DNA from: Hoplostethus atlanticus
Taxonomy: Eukaryota; Chordata; Actinopteri; Trachichthyiformes; Trachichthyidae
Assembly (NCBI GenBank): GCA_034670405.1
Contig: JAXDDX010000049.1
Coordinates: forward strand, 186,001-250,000
Length of the DNA: 64,000 nucleotides
Direction: 5' to 3'
Part shown: positions 51,996-58,144 of the stretch, in pieces
Numbering within the stretch: position 1 is the stretch's first letter
How the letters are laid out: each line of letters starts with the position of its first letter
The notes under the pieces: generated by a model
What the model was told of the DNA's origin: nothing
What the model saw: only the letters and a program-made list of their open reading frames with translations
Databases searched by the model: none
Made by a program: the position numbers and the translations under genes

Positions 51996-54440
51996 CACGT
52001 GCACACAAATGGGTTAATGAGAGGCCATGCATGTATGAACGAGACCATTGCTCATATTTTGCACTGTGCTACTCACATTTGCGTACTTTACCCCACCTCC
52101 TGCTCTAAACAGGTCCAAGGTTCCAGGATTTGTTTTTGTCTTTTACTCATATCTTCAGTATCAGATATAGGGTAATGTATCCTAAGTCCTTAATTGCAGC
52201 AGGAAAGTCGGTGTGTAGCCCAGTGGGAAGTGACCTCACTCCCACAATGGTTTCGCTGCTGTTGATTGACACTATCTCCTCTCTACATCTGCTGGCCCTA
52301 CTCCAGTCCAGGGGCTTTGCAGCAACTTAAATAACTCACACACACTGACAGACCCTGATGGGGCGGGGGGTAGACTCCACCGAGTAACTGGAGCAACAAG
52401 GGGTTGGGTTGGAGGAGAGGAGAGGCCAGGCCACGGGTCTTGTCGGTGTCCCGGAGGGAGTTCTTCTGTCGCACACCAAACCAAACTTGTCCCATAACAG
52501 GGTTACAGTTTAATTCAATGTCTTGTGTTTTGGTGCTGATGGGACGAACGTAGCTGACCCCAGATATGGCAAAAAAAACAGTGTGTTTGGGTTGCACTGT
52601 ACTCTGCATGCACTTTGACTTTTGACCCTCAACAGCTTAGAGAAAGACATTTTTCAAGTAATTTACAGCTTAACAATTAAATGCCTTTGATGGTTCAAAG
52701 ACGCTACATGCTGACGGTCACTAGCGTCTGCAAAACAGGTGTTACCAGTTCATTACAAATTGTAACCATAAGTAGAGGATCATCTTAAAGGGTTGGTAAT
52801 GTAGAATGTCACTCACCTCAGCAAAGTCAGGACAGTGCATTCCTGGGAGTGTGCCTCTGAAACTTTGTCATGTCCCCTGAGCTGCAATGATAAGCGGCTC
52901 ACCTGGGCTCAAAAACTAAAGCTCCAACCCCACTTGAAGGCATTTTGCCTTGGCATCATTTGAAGCAAACAGTCTGGCTGGTATTTTCCAATAGTGGCTC
53001 CCCTGGAAACCATTCAGATTTGGGGAAAAGATATGAGAAAATCGCTCTGAAATAACCAATCATAATTTGATTTATCAGCTGCCAGGAGCAAGGGGCACGG
53101 GAGGTGATTGGGGTGAAGAAATAAAAAGGAAATATTGAGTGAAGGAATGAAGCTGATAAGTGAAATTGATGTGGGAGAGGAGGAAAACCAGGTGTTTGAT
53201 ATTAAACCCCTTTGTGAGTTCATTCCCTAATTCGTACTGCTTGTGTGTTTTTGGATTAAACTAGATTATTGCCTAAATGCCTTGGCTACTCCAAACACAC
53301 TTTATTTACTGAAATTAGTGTTAATCTGAGTTTTACATGATCTGCAATATAATCTTTCCAACAACCTTTATGTTGTGGAAATAACATTGCATTGCTCGGA
53401 TGTTTTTTTTTTTTTTTTTTTACGTATTTCATTATTGCTCTGTATTATTGTTTTGGTACTTGCATATAGTATGACATTTGGATTTAGTTGTTTATTCCTC
53501 TTGGGCAAAGCTTATCCTCCTAGTCATCCCCATTTGATTATCTCAGACAAAACAGAAACACTTTGCACCTGATTCTGATTTTCTCCAAACGGAACACATG
53601 CATGGCAGGCGACAAAGCGGTTGCATAAAGACCTCCGAAAACAAAACAAAATGACACAGTATATGACAAAAGGGATCTGTGACTCATTTATGACGGTCCC
53701 TCTCCTCTGCGCTGCTAGCTCACACACTTGCTGGGTGACAAAGACAGTGTTTTCCTCTTTTTGCGGGAAATCAAGTCTTTCTCTCAAGACCGCAAGCAAA
53801 GATTATGTCCCAATCTCGCTTCGCTGTTTCTTGAACTGAGCTTTTGTTTGTCTCTGACGGAGTCGCGGTCATTCGAGGTCAAATTCGATCCATCTGAATT
53901 TAATGTGGTCCTGACATTTATTGTATTTACAGACACAAACATCCAAATATTGCGTTTTTACTACAACTTTTATGGGTTTGCTCAACTACAAGAATGAATT
54001 TACTTCAAGTACGTGCGATAAGTGAGTTTATTTGCGGGGTGGGATTTAAAATTGTACTTGATTGAGTTAAGTTACCTCTTCAAAGACCTAAAAAATGTAT
54101 TTAAGTTTTAAAAAATAACCCAAGTGATTATGTTGAGGGAGAGAGGTTTCCAAATCCTGTTACTGTGAGCAAAGTACAGCTGTAGAAACTCTACACAGAT
54201 GAAAGGCGAGGCCCTGCTAAAGTGACAGCCTGATAAACTGGTAATGTCCAGGAAGTGTATGTTGTTATGGTTACACTGGATGTTTCTGTTGGAGGTCAAG
54301 GGAAACAACCTCCATCCACATACACTAGGTCCCATAACACCCTCTTATGGTACACTCCCTATGGGATATAACACCTTACTGCCAAAGTTTATTTCAGTCT
54401 GGTTGGTGTTGTATCACATAAAACATAAAACATAAAACAT

Positions 54441-54471
<31 letters not shown>

Positions 54472-56889
54472 CAAATATGCACATACTGTATATACCATGC
54501 AAACACACGTACACACACCTAGAAATAGAGGCTACCCATGGTGATAGGGTAGCCTGGGAAAAGGATAGCCTGGGAAAAGCCTATGGAAAACCATACTCTC
54601 TACAGTACACACTCATACACACACACACACACACACACAGCCATCAGTTACCATGGATGAGAGGTTGGGTGACTCAGTGGGAATCTTGCTCAGTTGATCC
54701 CAGTTCGTTGTAACACAGCACATATGAACAACGCTCCACCAGCATGTTGGAGATACACCCCGCTCCAACCACACACACATACACAACCCCACCTCCTCTC
54801 CTCTCTTTTCACAGCTACATTTTCCCTCCACTATTTCCCTTTCCCTTGATAACCCAAGAGGAGGAACATGAATGAATGTTAAGGCTGCAGTAGCCCCTCA
54901 TCTCTTCACCCTCAATCACGGTTGCTTTTGCTCCTTATCTTGCCTCCTTTTCATTCGAGTGTACTTCTTCCCTCTCTGACCTAGAAACCAATGTTTATGC
55001 CACCATAATGTGGTCTGTCTCGATCAGAAGATGCTCCTCTCCTCCTCTCCAGGAAATAAATGAAAGTTGCTCTTTTTATTAACTGACTTAAAAGCTGCTT
55101 TTAGAGGACATCTGGACATTGTTATGGTGTTTGTTATTAATATTTGGATTATTGATGCTGAAGAAGGTTTCCCAACTTCTCCTTCTTCTCTTCCCTCTCC
55201 TTCCTTCCCTTGTCTCCTCCAATGTACTTCCTGATATAACTTGAATGAGGGAGGGGAAGGAGGGCAGTAATGAAAAGCACTGGGTAGCAACCTCCCCCCC
55301 CCCCCTCCTTCCCAGCACCCGCTGCTCTCCTCTTTTATTTTGTTAGAGATTTGCATAGGAGTTCTGGATGACTTGCTATGTATTATTCCACCCCAGGAAC
55401 TTTGAAGGTGCATGAACTGGCTGCACGTAAGGGCACCACAGGATCTCCCCTTAATGGTTGCAAGCTGTTGACTGGGTTTGGAGAGAGAGAGGGAGGAGAG
55501 GAGTATATAGAGTATGGCCTTCTGAGGGTTGCCTAGTCAAGGCCCCTTTTTTTAAGGTCACCCCCCCTCAGTTTGGAAATCATTTCTTGGATTTTGGAAG
55601 CACCACGCAGAGGGCAACTGTTATATACTGTAGTTATACAGCTTGGCCTCCCTACATGACTTTTCCTAAATGTGCCTATTTATTTTTCTATCAGTAAGTC
55701 GGTCTGTTTGGTGAACTTTGAGATCTCCCTCCCAACCTGGCCCTAGTCTTCCCTTTATGTGACTGTTCCTATGTGTCATTATTCAACTTGGTGCATTGGT
55801 TGATGAACCAACAACTATCAACCCAACTAAGTCGCCCTCTCCCTCGGTGATTCATATAGACAGAGCCATTTACTCCCTTCCCAAATATGCACTTTGGAAG
55901 TGGCTCTTTTTCCTTGGTCATGGGTTTGACTCTTGCCATAGTTTACATTTACTTTATTCCTACACGTTCCGCACAAATGAAACTAGCTTTGAAGTTTAAA
56001 GAAATATATATGTATACAAATGTAATGTAAAGAGAGTAGGAAAAAAGCAACTAAATACAAATGGCAGTTCTGGTTAGGTTTTTGCCACTCCATGCTATAT
56101 TGCTAAATAAACACATTTTTATCACAAAGGGTACCCCTCTCATGATATTTTGTTTTCAAGACAGGAAACTGCTTCTATACTCTCCTCAAAGTTTTGGAGT
56201 TTACATAAAGCAATTGAATGATGTTTTCATCCAATAAAAAATGGACTCAACATTTACCACACACTTACAGTCTGGTTATTCACACACACATACACATTTT
56301 CTCATCAACTTACAAGGAGATTGAGCTTTTAAAAACTTCAAATGAGGACAAACCTCTACACTTTAAAACTTTTAAATCATGGGATATACAGAAGCAATAT
56401 TGAACATTGAACATTTTTGGAAAATGCATTATTTTAAATACGTAATAGGGCAGTGGGGAGAAATGTTAGTTCCTCTTTCACACCATTAGAGAGGCTGTTT
56501 TGTTCTGCCTGGGCCATGTGGTACATCCCATATTCACATAACTGGATGCGGAAAGCGCATGGCATCAACAGCTCTTTATTTTTTAAATGTCTGAGGGCAA
56601 CTGAGTTTGACTTTAATTCCCAGTGCCAAGACTGCCAAGGCAATTAAAGGGGAGGAGAAGGCTGTGGCAGGGATAGGAGCAGGGGCCCGCACATAGGGGG
56701 GATTTTTGGTCACGGCATTAAGTGTTGCTTTCTTACCTTTCCCCCCTCTCTTTTTTTTCAAGGTTTAATTATGAACGTATGTCTGCGCTGCCACGCAATG
56801 TTTACGGCAATAAAAAAAACATCACTAAATGAGCAGCAGCATGGTCTTCCAAATAGTTTCCTTTAATCTCCTTTAATTTCCCAGCCTTT

Positions 56890-56984
<95 letters not shown>

Positions 56985-57341
56985 GAGGGGGAAGTAATAA
57001 CTGGTTAGGAGTTGTGCATCATACCCACAAAAAGTTGAGGAGGTGCATTTGTATGTGAGTGTTGGGTGCTAGGGGGTGTGTGTGTGTGTGTGTGGGGGGG
57101 GGGGGTCAGTAGGAGAAAACACATCTGAGTGGGAGGAGAAGGAGGGAAAAGGAAGAAGGAGGAGCAGGGCTTTTCTCCACAGCTGAGCAAAGGTAGTAAC
57201 ACTCTGGGGGGGAACACACTCCCCGCAGGTTTTAGGGGCTTTGGCTGTTTGCACATGCCAAGTGCCTGCGCTTATGTTGCCAAACCGAGCTCCCTGTTCT
57301 TCTGCTCTTAAGTCGCTCTTTCTCTTTCTTAATCTCTTTCA

Positions 57342-57398
<57 letters not shown>

Positions 57399-58103
57399 TG
57401 ATTTCGACTCTCAATACCTCATCGTCTTTAGTATCTCCATCTGCCTGCCCCCTCAGCATCTCAGCTGTTATAAAAACAATGTATCTGTGCAGTGGAGAGT
57501 GTCCGCCAGTCTCTGTGGATACAAAAACACAGTGAGCAGCAGTTTGTTTTAGTTTGCTTTAGTTTAAGGCTCTTTCAGATCGACATAAAAAAAATGTTGC
57601 TAGTTTTCATTCACAAGAATAACAGTGTTACTTGCTAATAAACAGAGAGTGTGTTATGCATCTTTTAGTGTTACGCCAGCCAATTCCCTTTTCCCCAGCC
57701 CCCTGACACACTCCTCCCTTTAAGCACTGGTTGACACGCACATACTGCACACATAGAAACGTGGAGAGGCACTTGCATAGCGTGATTCTGGCCTGTTCCT
57801 GATGTGGGAGGTTAGAGGCTCTGACGTGTGTGCTCCTTTCAGAGGGGCTTTCATGTTGCTGTTAGTGGGTGTCCTCACCGGCCCTCCACTAGCCCTCGGC
57901 CACAGGGCAGCATCAGGGCCCCCAGGCCCACAGCCCAGTCCTGTTTCCCAACCACCCTGGGAGAGCCTCCAATCAGGGCCAGATGTGGCAGCTGGCCCAG
58001 TCACCCTGGAGGTCAAGGTCAAAGGAAACCATGTCAAATTTGCCACCCACCATCTTTCCCTAGATAGAGAGATAAACAGAAATGGCCAGGGAGGTGTGGA
58101 GGG

Positions 58104-58144
<41 letters not shown>

